Assembly (NCBI RefSeq): GCF_900188025.1
Contig: NZ_FZNO01000007.1
Coordinates: forward strand, 124,001-188,000
Direction: 5' to 3'
Source: Blastococcus mobilis
Lineage (GTDB): Bacteria; Actinomycetota; Actinomycetes; Mycobacteriales; Geodermatophilaceae
DNA: 64,000 nt
Of this stretch, positions 1-9,341 are shown in pieces. Within the stretch, counting starts at the first letter, position 1. Every line of letters starts with the position of its first letter. The position numbers and the translations under genes were made by a program. The notes beneath the pieces were generated by a model that was given only the letters and a program-made list of their open reading frames with translations, did not search any database and was not told the DNA's origin.

Positions 1-1643
1 GTGCGCAGCGCGTCGCAGATCTCGCCGAGGGTCGCCTCGGCACGGACGGCGTCCAGCATCGCCGGGACCATGTTCGCGTCGGTCCGGCTGACCTCGACCA
101 TCCGGGCGACGGCGGCGCGCGCGGCGTCGTCGTCGCGGGCCCGCTTCCGGGAACGGAGCTCGGCCTTCTGGTCGGTCTCCACCTGGTGGCTGACCCGCAG
201 GATGTCCAGCTTGTCGTGGGCGTCCACCGACCCGGTCAGCGTGTTGACGCCGACGACCTTCTTGTCGCCCTTCTCCAGCGCCCGCTGGTAGACGAACGCG
301 GCCTCGGCGATCTCCCCGGTGAACCAGCCGTCCTCGATCCCGCGCAGGATGCCCGAGGTCATCGTGCCGTCGGTGCCCATGTCCCGGATCCGGCTGAAGA
401 TGGCCTCCGCCTGCCGCTCCAGCTCGTCGGTGAGCGCCTCCACGTACCAGGCGCCGCCCAGTGGGTCGGCCACGTTCATCACGCCGGTCTCCTCGGCGAT
501 GACCTGCTGGGTGCGCAGCGCGATCTGCGCGGCCTTGGCACTCGGCAGGGCCAGGACCTCGTCGAGGGCGTTGGTGTGCAGGGACTGGGTGCCGCCCAGG
601 ACCGCGGCCAGGGCCTCGATCGCCGTCCGGGTGATGTTGTTGTCCGGCTGCTGGGCGGTGAGGCTCACCCCGGCCGTCTGGGTGTGGAACCGCAGCTGCT
701 GCGCCTTCTCGGTGGTCGCCCCGTAGACGTCGCGCAGCCACCGGGCCCAGATCCGGCGGGCCGCCCGGAACTTCGCGATCTCTTCGAAGAAGTCGATGTG
801 CGCGTCGAAGAAGAACGACAACCCGGGGGCGAACTGCTCGATGTCCAGCCCGCGGGAGAGCCCGAGCTCCACGTAGGCGAAGCCGTCGGCGAGGGTGAAC
901 GCGAGCTCCTGCGCGGCCGTCGAGCCGGCCTCGCGGATGTGGTAGCCGGACACCGAGATCGGCTTGTAGGCCGGGATGTTCTCGGCGCAGTAGGCCATCA
1001 GGTCACCGATGAGGCGCAGGTGCGGCTCAGGGGCGAAGAGCCACTCCTTCTGCGCGATGTACTCCTTGAAGATGTCGGTCTGCAGCGTGCCGTTGAGCTT
1101 CCCGATGTCGACGCCCTGCCGCTCGGCGGCGACCAGGTACATGCAGAACACGGGGACGGCGGGACCGCTGATCGTCATCGACGTCGTCGTCTCGTCGAGC
1201 GGGATGCCGTCGAAGAGAACGTCCATGTCGGCCGCGGTGTCGATGGCGACGCCGCAGTGGCCGACCTCCCCCAGTGCCCGCGGGTCGTCGGAGTCGCGGC
1301 CCATGAGGGTCGGCATGTCGAAGGCGACCGAGAGACCTCCCCCACCCTCGGCCAGGATCATGCGGTACCGCTCGTTGGTCTGCCGGGCGTTCCCGAAGCC
1401 GGCGAACTGGCGGATGGTCCACGCCCGCCCGCGGTAGCCGGTGGCGTGCAGCCCGCGCGTGAAGGGGAACTCACCCGGATAGCCGATGCGCTCGAACCCG
1501 GGGACGGCGGACTCGTCCGCCGGGCCGTAGACCGGGGCCACCTCCACGCCCGAGAGGGTCGTGAAGTCGGCATCGCGCACCCTGCCCGCGGCCAGCGCCG
1601 CGTCGTACCGCTGCTGCCACCGCTGCCCGGCGTCCTGTCCCAT
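1..1643 (-). CDS. icmA: Acyl-CoA mutase large subunit, isobutyryl-CoA mutase-like (3' end cut by window)
   Basis: Adenosylcobalamin-dependent carbon-skeleton mutase, catalytic TIM-barrel subunit. 547 residues are visible and the C-terminus lies beyond base 1. The ATG at 1643 gives MGQDAGQRW and the barrel entry TIRQFAGFG has Phe at residue 80. Isobutyryl-CoA mutase has Phe80 here, while methylmalonyl-CoA mutase has Tyr (RQYAGF), so interconversion of isobutyryl- and butyryl-CoA is more likely than methylmalonyl chemistry (inference). YHIREAG and SLHTNALDE family motifs are present. No B12-binding DxHxxG domain has appeared by residue 547, which fits the two-subunit IcmA/IcmB type, whose large subunit is about 566 residues. 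It lies 37 bp downstream of a marR gene on the same strand, with a near-palindrome between them. Confidence 0.88.
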   Translation of the reverse strand, partial: MGQDAGQRWQQRYDAALAAGRVRDADFTTLSGVEVAPVYGPADESAVPGFERIGYPGEFPFTRGLHATGYRGRAWTIRQFAGFGNARQTNERYRMILAEGGGGLSVAFDMPTLMGRDSDDPRALGEVGHCGVAIDTAADMDVLFDGIPLDETTTSMTISGPAVPVFCMYLVAAERQGVDIGKLNGTLQTDIFKEYIAQKEWLFAPEPHLRLIGDLMAYCAENIPAYKPISVSGYHIREAGSTAAQELAFTLADGFAYVELGLSRGLDIEQFAPGLSFFFDAHIDFFEEIAKFRAARRIWARWLRDVYGATTEKAQQLRFHTQTAGVSLTAQQPDNNITRTAIEALAAVLGGTQSLHTNALDEVLALPSAKAAQIALRTQQVIAEETGVMNVADPLGGAWYVEALTDELERQAEAIFSRIRDMGTDGTMTSGILRGIEDGWFTGEIAEAAFVYQRALEKGDKKVVGVNTLTGSVDAHDKLDILRVSHQVETDQKAELRSRKRARDDDAARAAVARMVEVSRTDANMVPAMLDAVRAEATLGEICDALR

Positions 1644-1650
1644 GGCATCG

Positions 1651-1670
1651 ATAGTAGGACGTCCAACTAT
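1651..1670. promoter_or_regulatory. Near-palindromic operator overlapping a leaderless-type -10, before the acyl-CoA mutase
   Basis: ATAGTAGGACGTCCAACTAT is an inverted repeat with one mismatched pair. It lies between the marR stop (1681) and the mutase start (1643). On the minus strand the distal arm reads TACTAT (1656-1651), followed by 7 nt and the ATG, so the same bases can serve as a -10 of a leaderless promoter. The simplest inference is that the upstream MarR protein binds here. Confidence 0.55.
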
Positions 1671-1680
1671 CTTCCGTCGA

Positions 1681-2205
1681 TCATTCGGCGTTCGCGCCCC
1701 CTCCCTCCACGTCACCGGCGCCCAGGCGGACCCGGCGGAGGATGGCGAAGAGAGCGGCCCGCTCCTGCTCGGACAGGTCGCCGAGCCCGAAGTCGAGGGC
1801 CGTGAGGGCGGCGGTCGCCGTCCCGACCACCTCCCGCCCGGCGTCGGTGATGCCGGCCAGCACGCCCCGCCCGTCGTCGGGATTCGGCCGCCGCCGCACG
1901 TATCCGGCCGCCACGAGCCGGTCGATGGCGTTGGTGACGCTGGTCGGGTGCACCATCAGCCGGCTGCCGATGACCTTGAGCGGCAGCTCCCCGGTACGGC
2001 TGAACGTGAGCAGGACCAGCACCTCGTAGCGGGCGAAGGTCAGCCCGTGCGGCTTGACCGCCTCGTCGAAGCGGGCCAGCAGGATCTGCTGGACACGGAA
2101 CACCGACGTCGCGGCGCGCATCGCCGACGCGGGACCGAAGCGCTCCTCCCAGGTCTGCCCGGCGCGCTCGATGGGATCGAAGGGCAGCCCGAGCGGTCGC
2201 ACCAT
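1681..2205 (-). CDS. MarR-family transcriptional regulator
   Basis: 174-residue winged-helix repressor of the MarR family. The wHTH spans about residues 55-123. The recognition helix is near HPTSVTNAIDRL (86-97), and the wing carries the typical RRRPNPDDGRG signature (104-114). N- and C-terminal helices would form the dimer. It lies immediately upstream of, and collinear with, the acyl-CoA mutase gene, so it probably controls that gene and itself; MarR ligands in such contexts are often acyl-CoA or carboxylate metabolites, which is inference here. A TAGCGT hexamer lies 7 nt upstream of the ATG (2213-2218), suggesting a leaderless message. Confidence 0.88.
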   Translation of the reverse strand: MVRPLGLPFDPIERAGQTWEERFGPASAMRAATSVFRVQQILLARFDEAVKPHGLTFARYEVLVLLTFSRTGELPLKVIGSRLMVHPTSVTNAIDRLVAAGYVRRRPNPDDGRGVLAGITDAGREVVGTATAALTALDFGLGDLSEQERAALFAILRRVRLGAGDVEGGGANAE

Positions 2206-2648
2206 GGCCTCGACGCTACCGGCGCAGTCCCTCTGCCTCGTGTCCCGCCCTCGTGCGCATCAGGGGGGTCGAGGCCGTCGCATCCCGCGCTCGTCGGCAT
2301 GCGGACGCGGTCCCGGCCCGAGAAGTGATCGGTTCCACACGACGCCTGCATGCCCGCTGATGACGGGGCCTCCGGCGACATGTCGACGGGTCGACCTCTC
2401 GATTTGGCGACCGCGCGGTTGTGGTCCACCACGGAGCGTTCCTACGGTGGACGAGCCGGCCGGGTGGTCGTCGCCCGACGAGGGTGGCCCCGGATCGGTA
2501 CCGCCGCAGCCGCGGAGCGGTGTGCCCGCGAGGGCCCGCCCGGCGAGCCGGCCGCACGCACCCGCACCGCATTCCATCCCCAGCGCAGGTGTGCCGCGCC
2601 GTGCCCGCGACCGGCCGCGGCGGACGAACGGAAGGAGAGCCGCCACCG
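2206..2648. other. Intergenic region between divergent marR and NlpC/P60 genes
   Basis: No coding region is convincing here. Visible elements are the TAGCGT hexamer for marR (2213-2218) and an inverted repeat GTCCACC...GGTGGAC (2424-2430 and 2446-2452), which could be an operator or leader hairpin for the hydrolase gene. I looked for the ydaO/c-di-AMP riboswitch that often precedes actinobacterial cell-wall hydrolases and could not recognise its conserved blocks. Confidence 0.4.
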
Positions 2649-3182
2649 ATGGTGACCACTCGCCCGACCCCGGACGCCCACAAGCTCTGCACCCCCGGAC
2701 ACCGGCCGCTGCGTCGGCTCGGCACCGGCCTGCTCGCCGGCACGGCCGCCTCACTCGCGATCGTGGTGGCGCCGGGTACCGCCGCCGCCGAGCCCGCGTC
2801 GTCGTCGTCGAGCAGCTCCGCCCCGGCGCCGAGCGCCGCTGCGCGGACCGCCGTCGACACTGCCCGCGCAGAGGTCGGGAAGTCCTACGAGTACGGCGCG
2901 ACGGGGCCGGACAGCTACGACTGCTCGGGGCTGACGCAGTACGCCTACCGGGCCGCGGGCATCGAGCTGCCGCACTCCAGCCGGAGCCAGTCGGAGATGG
3001 GCACCCCGGTCGCGCGAGCCGACCTGCAGCCTGGCGACCTGGTCTTCTTCTACGAGCCGGTCAGCCACGTGCGGATCTACGTCGGGGACGGCCAGATGGT
3101 GGACGCCGGCAGCGAAGAGACCGGCGTCAGCCAGCGCACGGTGGACATGGAGGGTTACAACTTCGCCCGACGGATCGCCTGA
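2649..3182 (+). CDS. Secreted NlpC/P60 (C40) peptidoglycan endopeptidase
   Basis: 177 residues. The N-terminus is basic, followed by a hydrophobic stretch (about residues 20-44) ending AAAEPAS, a Sec-type signal peptide. A Ser/Ala-rich linker leads into one NlpC/P60 domain (about 65-177). The catalytic Cys is in YDCSGLTQYAY and the His in SHVRIYVG. Such enzymes cleave the D-Glu/mDAP bond of stem peptides. There is no SH3 or LysM domain. The ATG at 2649 was chosen because GGAGAG lies about 10 nt upstream; longer readings have no signal peptide at the start. A dispersed repeat copy follows the stop directly. Confidence 0.9.
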   Translation: MVTTRPTPDAHKLCTPGHRPLRRLGTGLLAGTAASLAIVVAPGTAAAEPASSSSSSSAPAPSAAARTAVDTARAEVGKSYEYGATGPDSYDCSGLTQYAYRAAGIELPHSSRSQSEMGTPVARADLQPGDLVFFYEPVSHVRIYVGDGQMVDAGSEETGVSQRTVDMEGYNFARRIA

Positions 3183-3292
3183 GAGAGGACCCGGTCCTCC
3201 TCACCGTAGAAGAACCCCTTCCCCCTCACGCCTCGCACGCTCGGCGCGAGCCTCTGGACGGGGCCGCGAGCCTCGGGACCGGGCCGCTGTGG
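3183..3292. repeat. Dispersed stop-codon-associated palindromic repeat, copy A
   Basis: Begins 1 nt after the hydrolase TGA with GAGAGGACCCGGTCCTCCTC. It contains the core CTCGCACGCTCGGCGCGAG (3232-3250) and the outer GGACGGGGCC arm. It lies between convergent genes, so it could also terminate both transcripts. Its best matches are copies B and G. Confidence 0.7.
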
Positions 3293-3297
3293 CCCGA

Positions 3298-4767
3298 TCA
3301 GCGCAGGGCGGGGCGCAGCGGCGGCACGTGCCGGACACCGAAGACCTCGCGCAGCGCCACCCGCGCGGCGTTGTCCCCGCAGGCACCGTGCACCGCGGGC
3401 CCGGGCGGGGTGGCAGCCGAGGCCAGGTAGACGCCCTTGGCCGGTGTCTTGTAGGTGTTCCACCGAGGCACCGGCCGGGCGAGCATCTGAGCGAGGGTGG
3501 CTTGCCCGTTGGAGATGTCCCCACCCAGGTAGCTGGGGTTCCACCGCTCCATGGCGACGGCGTCCTTCGTGTACCGCTCCACGATCGTGTCGCGGAACCC
3601 GGGTGCGAACCGCTCGATCTGGTTCTCGATCGCCTCGGTCATGTCCACGTCCGCACCGTGCGGCACGTGCACGTAGGCCCAGAGGATGTGGCCGCCCTCG
3701 GGCGCTCGGGTGGGGTCGGGCACCGTGGGCTGCACCGCGAGCACGTAGGGGCGGTCGGTCAGCTGCCCCTGGTTGGGCGCCCGCTCGCCGGCGATCGTCT
3801 CGTCCAGGTTGCCGGCGACGTGGATCGTCCCGGCCCGCCGGACGTCGGGGTTGGTCCACGGCACCGGCTCGGACAGGATCCAGTCGATCTTGAAGACGCC
3901 GGCACCGTGGCGGTACCGCGACACCCAGCGTCGGTACCCCTCGTGGACCCGGTCACCGGCCATGGAGACGAAGGCCTCGGGCGTCGTGTTGAGCAACACC
4001 GCGGGGACGCCGTCGAACTCGCGCAGGTCGGTGACGTGGTGGCCGGTCACCACCTCGCCACCCTGCTCCTCCAGCGCGGTGACCATCGCGTCGGCCAGCT
4101 TCTGCGACCCGCCCTCGATCAGCGGCCAGCCGACGTGGTGGCTCAGCATCGTGAGCAGCATCCCCAGCGCGGAGGTCAGCGGCTGACTGAGGTCGAGCAT
4201 GCCGTGCGCCGCCGCCCCGCCCACCAGGGCGCGCGCCTCCTCGGTGTCGAAGTACCGGTGCGCCAGCCAGCGCACGTTGGGCAGCCCGTTGAGCCCGAAA
4301 TGAACGATCTGCGGGACGCTCCGGGTAGGAGCCCGGCGCAGCCGGCTGGTGAGGAAGAAGTCGACGACGTCGGTGCCGTGCTCGACCAGCGGCCCGAACA
4401 GCCGACGGTAGGCCGCCGCATCCTTCCCCAGCCCCGCCGCCGTCTCCTCCAGTGACCGTCGCGAGACCGACGCCCGCCCGCCGTCGAGCGGATGGGCGAA
4501 GTTGATCTCCGGGTGCACGAGCCGGACACCGCGGCTCTCCAGGTCGAACTCCCGGAAGAAGGGCGCCGCCTCGGCCATCGGCTGCACGATCGAGCAGACG
4601 TCGTGGAAGTAGCCGGGGCGCATGAGCTGCTCGGTGCGCATCCCGCCCCCGGGGCGCTCGGCCACCTCGACGACCTGGACCCGGAGGCCCGCGGCGGACA
4701 GGCGCAGGGCCGCGGCCAGTCCGTTGGGCCCCGCTCCGACGACGACGGCGTCCGGCTTCCCGTTCAC
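3298..4767 (-). CDS. Phytoene-desaturase-like FAD/NAD(P)-dependent oxidoreductase
   Basis: 489 residues from GTG 4767. The N-terminal Rossmann FAD motif is VVVGAGPNGLAAAL, followed by the ERPGGGMRTEQL region typical of the COG1233 phytoene dehydrogenase/retinol saturase family. The C-terminal FAD-contacting segment contains YLASAATPPGPAVHGACG. No carotenoid synthase genes are adjacent, so the substrate is unknown. It may act on other polyunsaturated or hydrophobic substrates. The start was set at the GTG directly before the Rossmann strand; upstream codons in this frame are antisense to meaB. Confidence 0.85.
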   Translation of the reverse strand: MNGKPDAVVVGAGPNGLAAALRLSAAGLRVQVVEVAERPGGGMRTEQLMRPGYFHDVCSIVQPMAEAAPFFREFDLESRGVRLVHPEINFAHPLDGGRASVSRRSLEETAAGLGKDAAAYRRLFGPLVEHGTDVVDFFLTSRLRRAPTRSVPQIVHFGLNGLPNVRWLAHRYFDTEEARALVGGAAAHGMLDLSQPLTSALGMLLTMLSHHVGWPLIEGGSQKLADAMVTALEEQGGEVVTGHHVTDLREFDGVPAVLLNTTPEAFVSMAGDRVHEGYRRWVSRYRHGAGVFKIDWILSEPVPWTNPDVRRAGTIHVAGNLDETIAGERAPNQGQLTDRPYVLAVQPTVPDPTRAPEGGHILWAYVHVPHGADVDMTEAIENQIERFAPGFRDTIVERYTKDAVAMERWNPSYLGGDISNGQATLAQMLARPVPRWNTYKTPAKGVYLASAATPPGPAVHGACGDNAARVALREVFGVRHVPPLRPALR

Positions 4768-4804
4768 CCGACCATCCTGGCCGCCCGGGGGCTGGGCTGC
4801 GCGT

Positions 4805-5836
4805 TCAGAGCTGGTCGAGCAGTTCGTCCGCGGCCCGGTAGGGGTCGGACTCGCCCGCCACCACCCGGTCGGCGAGCGCACCCAGCGCGGCCGAGCCGCG
4901 GACGTCACCCATCCGCTCGCGCAGCGAGGCCAGCGCGATGGCCTCGATCTCGCGGGCCGCACGCTCGCTGCGCCGCCGGTGCCCCTCGCCGGAGGACTCC
5001 AGCCACTGACGGTGCGCCTCGATCTTCGCCACGACCTCGTCGATGCCGTTGTCGGTCTCGCGGGAGGCCACGGTCTTGCAGATCGGCGGCCGCCAGTGGC
5101 CCCCCTCGCTGTGCCGGCCGCCCAGGGACAGCATGTAGCGGAGGTCGCGCACGGTCTGGTCGGCGCCGTCCCGGTCGGCCTTGTTGACGACGAACACGTC
5201 GGCGACCTCGAGGATCCCCGCCTTGGCCGCCTGGATGCCGTCACCCATCCCCGGCGCCACCAGGACGAGCGTGGTGTCGGCCAGGGAGGCGATCTCGAGC
5301 TCCGACTGCCCGACGCCCACCGTCTCGATCAGCACGACGTCGCAGCCGGCGGCATCGAGCACCCGCAGCGCCTGCGGCGTCGACCAGGCGAGGCCGCCGA
5401 GGTGCCCGCGGGAGGCCATCGACCGGATGTAGACACCGGGGTCCCCCGCGTGGTCCTGCATCCGCACCCGGTCGCCCAGCAGCGCCCCGCCGGAGAAGGG
5501 GGACGACGGGTCGACGGCGAGCACCCCCACGCGCTTGCCCGCCGCACGGAGCGCGCGGACCAGCGCCGTCGTCGACGTCGACTTGCCGACACCCGGGGAC
5601 CCGGTCAGGCCGATCACCTGCGCCCGCCCCGTGTGGGGGGCCAGTGCCGCGGCGACCTCGCGCAGGACGGGGCTGGCGTCCTCGACCAGCGAGATCAACC
5701 GCGCCACCGAGCGCGCGTCACCCTCGCGGGCGCGCTCGACCAGGGTCGGGACGTCGTCCGCCCGCCGACCGCGCCGCCCGGTCGGGGCGGGACCGGCCGG
5801 CGTCTGGACGGCGGTCCCGGCGGCGAGGTCGGTCAA
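4805..5836 (-). CDS. meaB: Methylmalonyl-CoA mutase-associated GTPase MeaB
   Basis: G3E-family P-loop GTPase that gates cofactor loading and protects B12-dependent acyl-CoA mutases. Motifs seen are the Walker [37 protein letters not shown] and NKAD. 343 residues if translation starts at TTG 5836, whose TTGA overlaps the thiolase stop by 4 bp; this tight coupling is why I prefer it over the ATG at 5887, which lies inside the thiolase gene. Likely clients in this window are the IcmA-like mutase and Ecm. Confidence 0.93.
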   Translation of the reverse strand: MTDLAAGTAVQTPAGPAPTGRRGRRADDVPTLVERAREGDARSVARLISLVEDASPVLREVAAALAPHTGRAQVIGLTGSPGVGKSTSTTALVRALRAAGKRVGVLAVDPSSPFSGGALLGDRVRMQDHAGDPGVYIRSMASRGHLGGLAWSTPQALRVLDAAGCDVVLIETVGVGQSELEIASLADTTLVLVAPGMGDGIQAAKAGILEVADVFVVNKADRDGADQTVRDLRYMLSLGGRHSEGGHWRPPICKTVASRETDNGIDEVVAKIEAHRQWLESSGEGHRRRSERAAREIEAIALASLRERMGDVRGSAALGALADRVVAGESDPYRAADELLDQL

Positions 5837-7035
5837 CGAGCGGGAACGTGCAGGATCAGGGCGTCGCCCTGACCACCGCCGCCGCACAGCGCCGCGGCGG
5901 CCACGCCGCCCCCACGGCGACCGAGCTCCAGCGCCGCGTGCAGCACGATGCGCGCACCGCTCATGCCGATCGGGTGGCCCAGCGCGATGGCGCCGCCGTT
6001 GACGTTCACCTTCTCGGGGTCGATGCCCAGCTCGCGGGTGGAGACGATGCCGACTGCGGCGAACGCCTCGTTGAGCTCCACCAGGTCGAGGTCCTGGGGG
6101 TCGATGCCTTCGCGCTCGCAGGCCTTGGCGATCGCCCGGGACGGCTGGCTCTGCAGGGTCGCGTCCGGCCCAGCGACGACGCCGTGCGCCCCGATCTCGG
6201 CGATCGGGGTCAGCCCCAGCTCCGCGGCCTTCTCCGCGCTCATCACGACGACCGCGCAGGCGCCGTCGGAGATCTGCGAGGCGGTGCCCGCGGTGATCGT
6301 GCCGTCCTTGCCGAACGCCGGCTTGAGCTTCGACAGGCTGTCGACGGTCGTGTCGGCGCGGATGCCCTCGTCGTCGCGGAACTCGATGGGGTCACCCTTG
6401 CGCTGCGGGATGAGCACCGGGGTGATCTCGTCGTCGAACAGGCCGTTCTTCGCCGCCGCGGCCGCCCGCTGGTGCGACGTCGCGGCGAAGGCGTCCTGCT
6501 CCTCGCGGGTGAGGCCGTAGCGGCTGTTGGCCTGCTCGGTCAGCACGCCCATCGCCACCTGGTCGAAGGTGTCGGAGAGCCCGTCGTGGGCCATGGAGTC
6601 GATGAGCGTGGTGTCGCCGTACTTCGTGCCGGTGCGCGAGTTGGCGAGGAGGTGCGGCGCCTGCGTCATGGACTCCATGCCACCGGCCACGACGACGTCG
6701 AACTCACCGGCGCGGATCAGCTGGTCGGCCAGGGCGATGGCGTCGATGCCGGACAGGCAGACCTTGTTCAGCGTGAACGACGGCACCGACATGGGGATGC
6801 CGCCGGCGACCGCGGCCGGGCGGGCCGGGTTCTGGCCGGCGCCGGCCTGGATGACCTGGCCCATGATCACGTAGTCGACCTGGGCGCCGGAGATCCCGGC
6901 CCGCTCCAGCGCGGCCTTGATCGCGATGCCGCCGAGGTCGGCCGCGGAGAAGTCCTTCAGGGAGCCGAGGAGACGGCCCATCGGGGTGCGGGCGCCGCTG
7001 ACGATGACCGAGCGGGGGCGGGCGGGCTGGCTCAT
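5833..7035 (-). CDS. Acetyl-CoA C-acetyltransferase (thiolase)
   Basis: 400-residue type II thiolase that condenses two acetyl-CoA to acetoacetyl-CoA. The acyl-accepting Cys is in [13 protein letters not shown], the second block is [13 protein letters not shown], the His block is [17 protein letters not shown], and the C-terminal catalytic Cys is in ALCGGGGQG. The ATG at 7035 follows GGAGG by a good spacing. It is divergent from methylmalonyl-CoA epimerase and translationally coupled to meaB. It resembles M. tuberculosis FadA4 (Rv1323), which also neighbours the epimerase. It could feed the ethylmalonyl-CoA pathway or PHB synthesis. Confidence 0.93.
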   Translation of the reverse strand: MSQPARPRSVIVSGARTPMGRLLGSLKDFSAADLGGIAIKAALERAGISGAQVDYVIMGQVIQAGAGQNPARPAAVAGGIPMSVPSFTLNKVCLSGIDAIALADQLIRAGEFDVVVAGGMESMTQAPHLLANSRTGTKYGDTTLIDSMAHDGLSDTFDQVAMGVLTEQANSRYGLTREEQDAFAATSHQRAAAAAKNGLFDDEITPVLIPQRKGDPIEFRDDEGIRADTTVDSLSKLKPAFGKDGTITAGTASQISDGACAVVVMSAEKAAELGLTPIAEIGAHGVVAGPDATLQSQPSRAIAKACEREGIDPQDLDLVELNEAFAAVGIVSTRELGIDPEKVNVNGGAIALGHPIGMSGARIVLHAALELGRRGGGVAAAALCGGGGQGDALILHVPAR

Positions 7036-7228
7036 GACGGGCCTCCAGTGCCGGGCCGCCGACGCTGGCGACCGTGTCAACAGGGCAGACCGCGCAACCG
7101 CGCGGAATCGGACTGCCCATCAGGATAGGACGACACGTGCAACGAGCGACCAGGCACGAAATGCCGGCGAGCGTGACCCCGGCCACATCGATGTGTCGTC
7201 TCAGACGTCTTGGCGGCAGGATGCGCGC

Positions 7229-7687
7229 GTGACCAATGAGACGCATGCCGGGCTGCCCGGCGAGCTGTTCACCACGATCGACCACGTGGGCATCGCCGTC
7301 CCGGACCTGGACGAGGCGATCGCCTTCTACGCGCAGGCCTTCGGCGTGCACTCGGTGCACGAGGAGACCAACGAGGAGCAGGGCGTCCGCGAGGCCATGC
7401 TGGCCGTCGGCGACGGCGCAACCCGCATCCAGCTCCTCGCCCCGCTGACGCCGGAGTCGACGATCGCGAAGTTCATCGGCCGGTCCGGCCCGGGCCTCCA
7501 GCAGCTGGCCTTCCGGGTGGAGGACGTCGAGGCGGTCAGCGCCACGCTGCGCGAGCGCGGGCTGCGCCTCCTCTACGACGTCCCCAAGCGCGGGACCGCC
7601 GGGAGCCGGGTGAACTTCGTGCATCCCAAGGACGCCGGTGGCGTCCTGGTGGAGCTGGTCGAGCCGGCCGCCACCCCCATCCACTGA
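7229..7687 (+). CDS. mce: Methylmalonyl-CoA epimerase
   Basis: 152-residue vicinal-oxygen-chelate (glyoxalase-fold) protein that interconverts (2R)- and (2S)-methylmalonyl/ethylmalonyl-CoA. The first metal ligand is in FTTIDHVGIAVPDLDEA, and later blocks are QQLAFRVEDVEA and VHPKDAGGVLVELVEP. The GTG at 7229 is preceded by GCAGGA. A 12-bp palindrome CACATCGATGTG (7184-7195) lies in the upstream region shared with the divergent thiolase. It is followed at 97 bp by ccr, consistent with a role in the same pathway. Confidence 0.93.
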   Translation: MTNETHAGLPGELFTTIDHVGIAVPDLDEAIAFYAQAFGVHSVHEETNEEQGVREAMLAVGDGATRIQLLAPLTPESTIAKFIGRSGPGLQQLAFRVEDVEAVSATLRERGLRLLYDVPKRGTAGSRVNFVHPKDAGGVLVELVEPAATPIH

Positions 7688-7693
7688 CCGCAC

Positions 7694-7722
7694 TCGACCC
7701 GCGGGTTACCGATCGGTAACAT
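7694..7722 (+). promoter_or_regulatory. ccr promoter with embedded 16-bp palindromic operator
   Basis: The -35-like TCGACC (7694-7699), a 17-nt spacer and the -10-like TAACAT (7717-7722) form a plausible sigma-70 promoter. The perfect palindrome GTTACCGATCGGTAAC (7705-7720) fills the spacer and overlaps the -10, the expected position for a repressor (TetR-type spacing, inferred). Related sites precede the dehydrogenase at 14252-14267 and ecm at 21252-21267. Confidence 0.65.
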
Positions 7723-7783
7723 CGCGCCACCCGCACCGCCTCCGAGCCGGCCGACGACGGCCACCCACGACCCGGGAGAACGC

Positions 7784-9115
7784 GTGAACGAGATCAGGGA
7801 CGCCATCCTCAGCGATCAGCTGGACGCCGTGGGAGGGCTGGCCGTGCCGGAGTCCTACCGCGCCGTCCTGGTCCGCAAGGACGAGCAGGACATGTTCGCG
7901 GGCATGCCGACCAAGGAGAAGGACCCGCGCAAGTCGCTCCACGTCGAGGAGGTCGCCACCCCGGAGCTGGGCCCCGGCGAGGCGATCGTCGCGGTGATGG
8001 CGTCGTCGGTGAACTACAACACCGTCTGGACGTCGATCTTCGAGCCGGTGTCGACCTTCGGCTTCCTGGAGCGCTACGGCCGCGTGTCGGAGCTCACCAA
8101 GCGCCACGACCTGCCCTACCACGTGGTCGGCTCCGACCTGGCCGGCGTCGTCCTGCGGGTCGGGCCGGGGGTGAACAAGTGGAAGCCCGGCGACGAGGTG
8201 GTCGCGCACTGCCTGTCGGTCGAGCTGGAGGACCCGGCCGGCCACGACGACACGATGATGGACCCGCAGCAGCGGATCTGGGGCTTCGAGACCAACTTCG
8301 GCGGCCTCGCGGAGCTGGCCCTGGTCAAGAGCAACCAGCTGATGCCCAAGCCGGGCCATCTGTCCTGGGAGGAGGCCGCCGCACCGGGGCTGGTCAACTC
8401 CACCGCCTACCGGCAGCTGGTCAGCCACAACGGCGCCAACATGAAGCAGGGCGACACGGTCCTGATCTGGGGCGCGTCGGGCGGGCTGGGCTCCTACGCC
8501 ACCCAGATGGCGCTGGGCGGCGGCGCGATCCCGATCTGCGTCGTGAGCAGCCCGGAGAAGGCCGAGATCGTCCGCAGGATGGGCGCCGAACTCATCATCG
8601 ACCGCTCCGCCGAGGGCTACGCGTTCTGGAAGGACGAGCACACCCAGGACCCCAAGGAGTGGCAGCGCCTGGGCAAGAAGATCCGGGAGCTGACCGGCGG
8701 GGAGGACGTCGACATCGTCTTCGAGCACCCCGGGCGGGAGACCTTCGGCGCCAGCGTCTACGTCGCCAAGAAGGGCGGCACGATCGTCACCTGCGCCTCC
8801 ACCAGCGGGTACATGCACTCCTACGACAACCGCTACCTCTGGATGAACCTCAAGCGGATCATCGGCTCGCACTTCGCCAACTACAAGGAGGCGTGGGAGG
8901 CCAACCGGCTCATCGACAAGGGCCTCATCCACCCGACGCTGTCGAAGGTCTACCCGATGGACGAGGTCGGCCAGGCCGCCCTGGACGTCCACCGCAATGC
9001 CCACCAGGGCAAGGTCGGCGTCCTGACCCTCGCCCCCGAGGAGGGTCTCGGCGTGCGGAACCCGGAGAAGCGCGAGCAGCACATCGAGGCCATCAACCGT
9101 TTCCGCGGCATCTGA
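7784..9115 (+). CDS. ccr: Crotonyl-CoA carboxylase/reductase
   Basis: 443-residue MDR-superfamily enzyme that reductively carboxylates crotonyl-CoA to (2S)-ethylmalonyl-CoA with NADPH and CO2, the key step of the ethylmalonyl-CoA pathway. The four CO2-pocket residues known from Kitasatospora Ccr (N81, F170, E171, H365) are present at N79, F168, E169 and H363. The cofactor-binding region is LIWGASGGLGSYATQ. The GTG at 7784 follows GGGAGA. Its promoter carries a palindromic operator shared with ecm and the 3-hydroxybutyryl-CoA dehydrogenase. Confidence 0.97.
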   Translation: MNEIRDAILSDQLDAVGGLAVPESYRAVLVRKDEQDMFAGMPTKEKDPRKSLHVEEVATPELGPGEAIVAVMASSVNYNTVWTSIFEPVSTFGFLERYGRVSELTKRHDLPYHVVGSDLAGVVLRVGPGVNKWKPGDEVVAHCLSVELEDPAGHDDTMMDPQQRIWGFETNFGGLAELALVKSNQLMPKPGHLSWEEAAAPGLVNSTAYRQLVSHNGANMKQGDTVLIWGASGGLGSYATQMALGGGAIPICVVSSPEKAEIVRRMGAELIIDRSAEGYAFWKDEHTQDPKEWQRLGKKIRELTGGEDVDIVFEHPGRETFGASVYVAKKGGTIVTCASTSGYMHSYDNRYLWMNLKRIIGSHFANYKEAWEANRLIDKGLIHPTLSKVYPMDEVGQAALDVHRNAHQGKVGVLTLAPEEGLGVRNPEKREQHIEAINRFRGI

Positions 9116-9182
9116 GAGAGGACCCTGCCCTCCTCACCCTTCGCACGCTCAGGGTGAGGCTCCGGACGGGGCCCCTACCCCC
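9116..9182. repeat. Dispersed stop-codon-associated palindromic repeat, copy B
   Basis: Starts right after the ccr TGA with GAGAGGACCCTGCCCTCCTC, then the core TTCGCACGCTCAGGGTGAGG and GGACGGGGCC. Nearly the same layout as copy A, with the stop codon at the same offset. Confidence 0.7.
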
Positions 9183-9341
9183 ACCGAGAAGGAGTCCGGC
9201 GGGGCCCCGCAGGAGGGCCGCCGACAGTCCGCTCGGCCGTGCCGTGGGACGGGGCCCCGTCCCACGGCACAGCCGTCCCACCGGCCCCGGTTGTCCCCCC
9301 GACACGCTGACTAGCCACTGACCTTCTGCGAGGATGACGAC

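Noticed and set aside
186-1805. 539-residue plus-strand ORF opposite the acyl-CoA mutase
   Set aside because: Arg/Gly/Val/Asp-rich antisense shadow caused by high GC; the minus strand encodes a clear mutase.
2206-2648. ydaO/c-di-AMP riboswitch before the NlpC/P60 gene
   Set aside because: Often found before such genes in actinobacteria, but I could not recognise its conserved sequence blocks or pairing.
4805-5887. MeaB starting at ATG 5887
   Set aside because: Would overlap the thiolase gene by 55 bp and add a non-homologous Arg-rich start; TTG 5836 in a TTGA overlap fits better.
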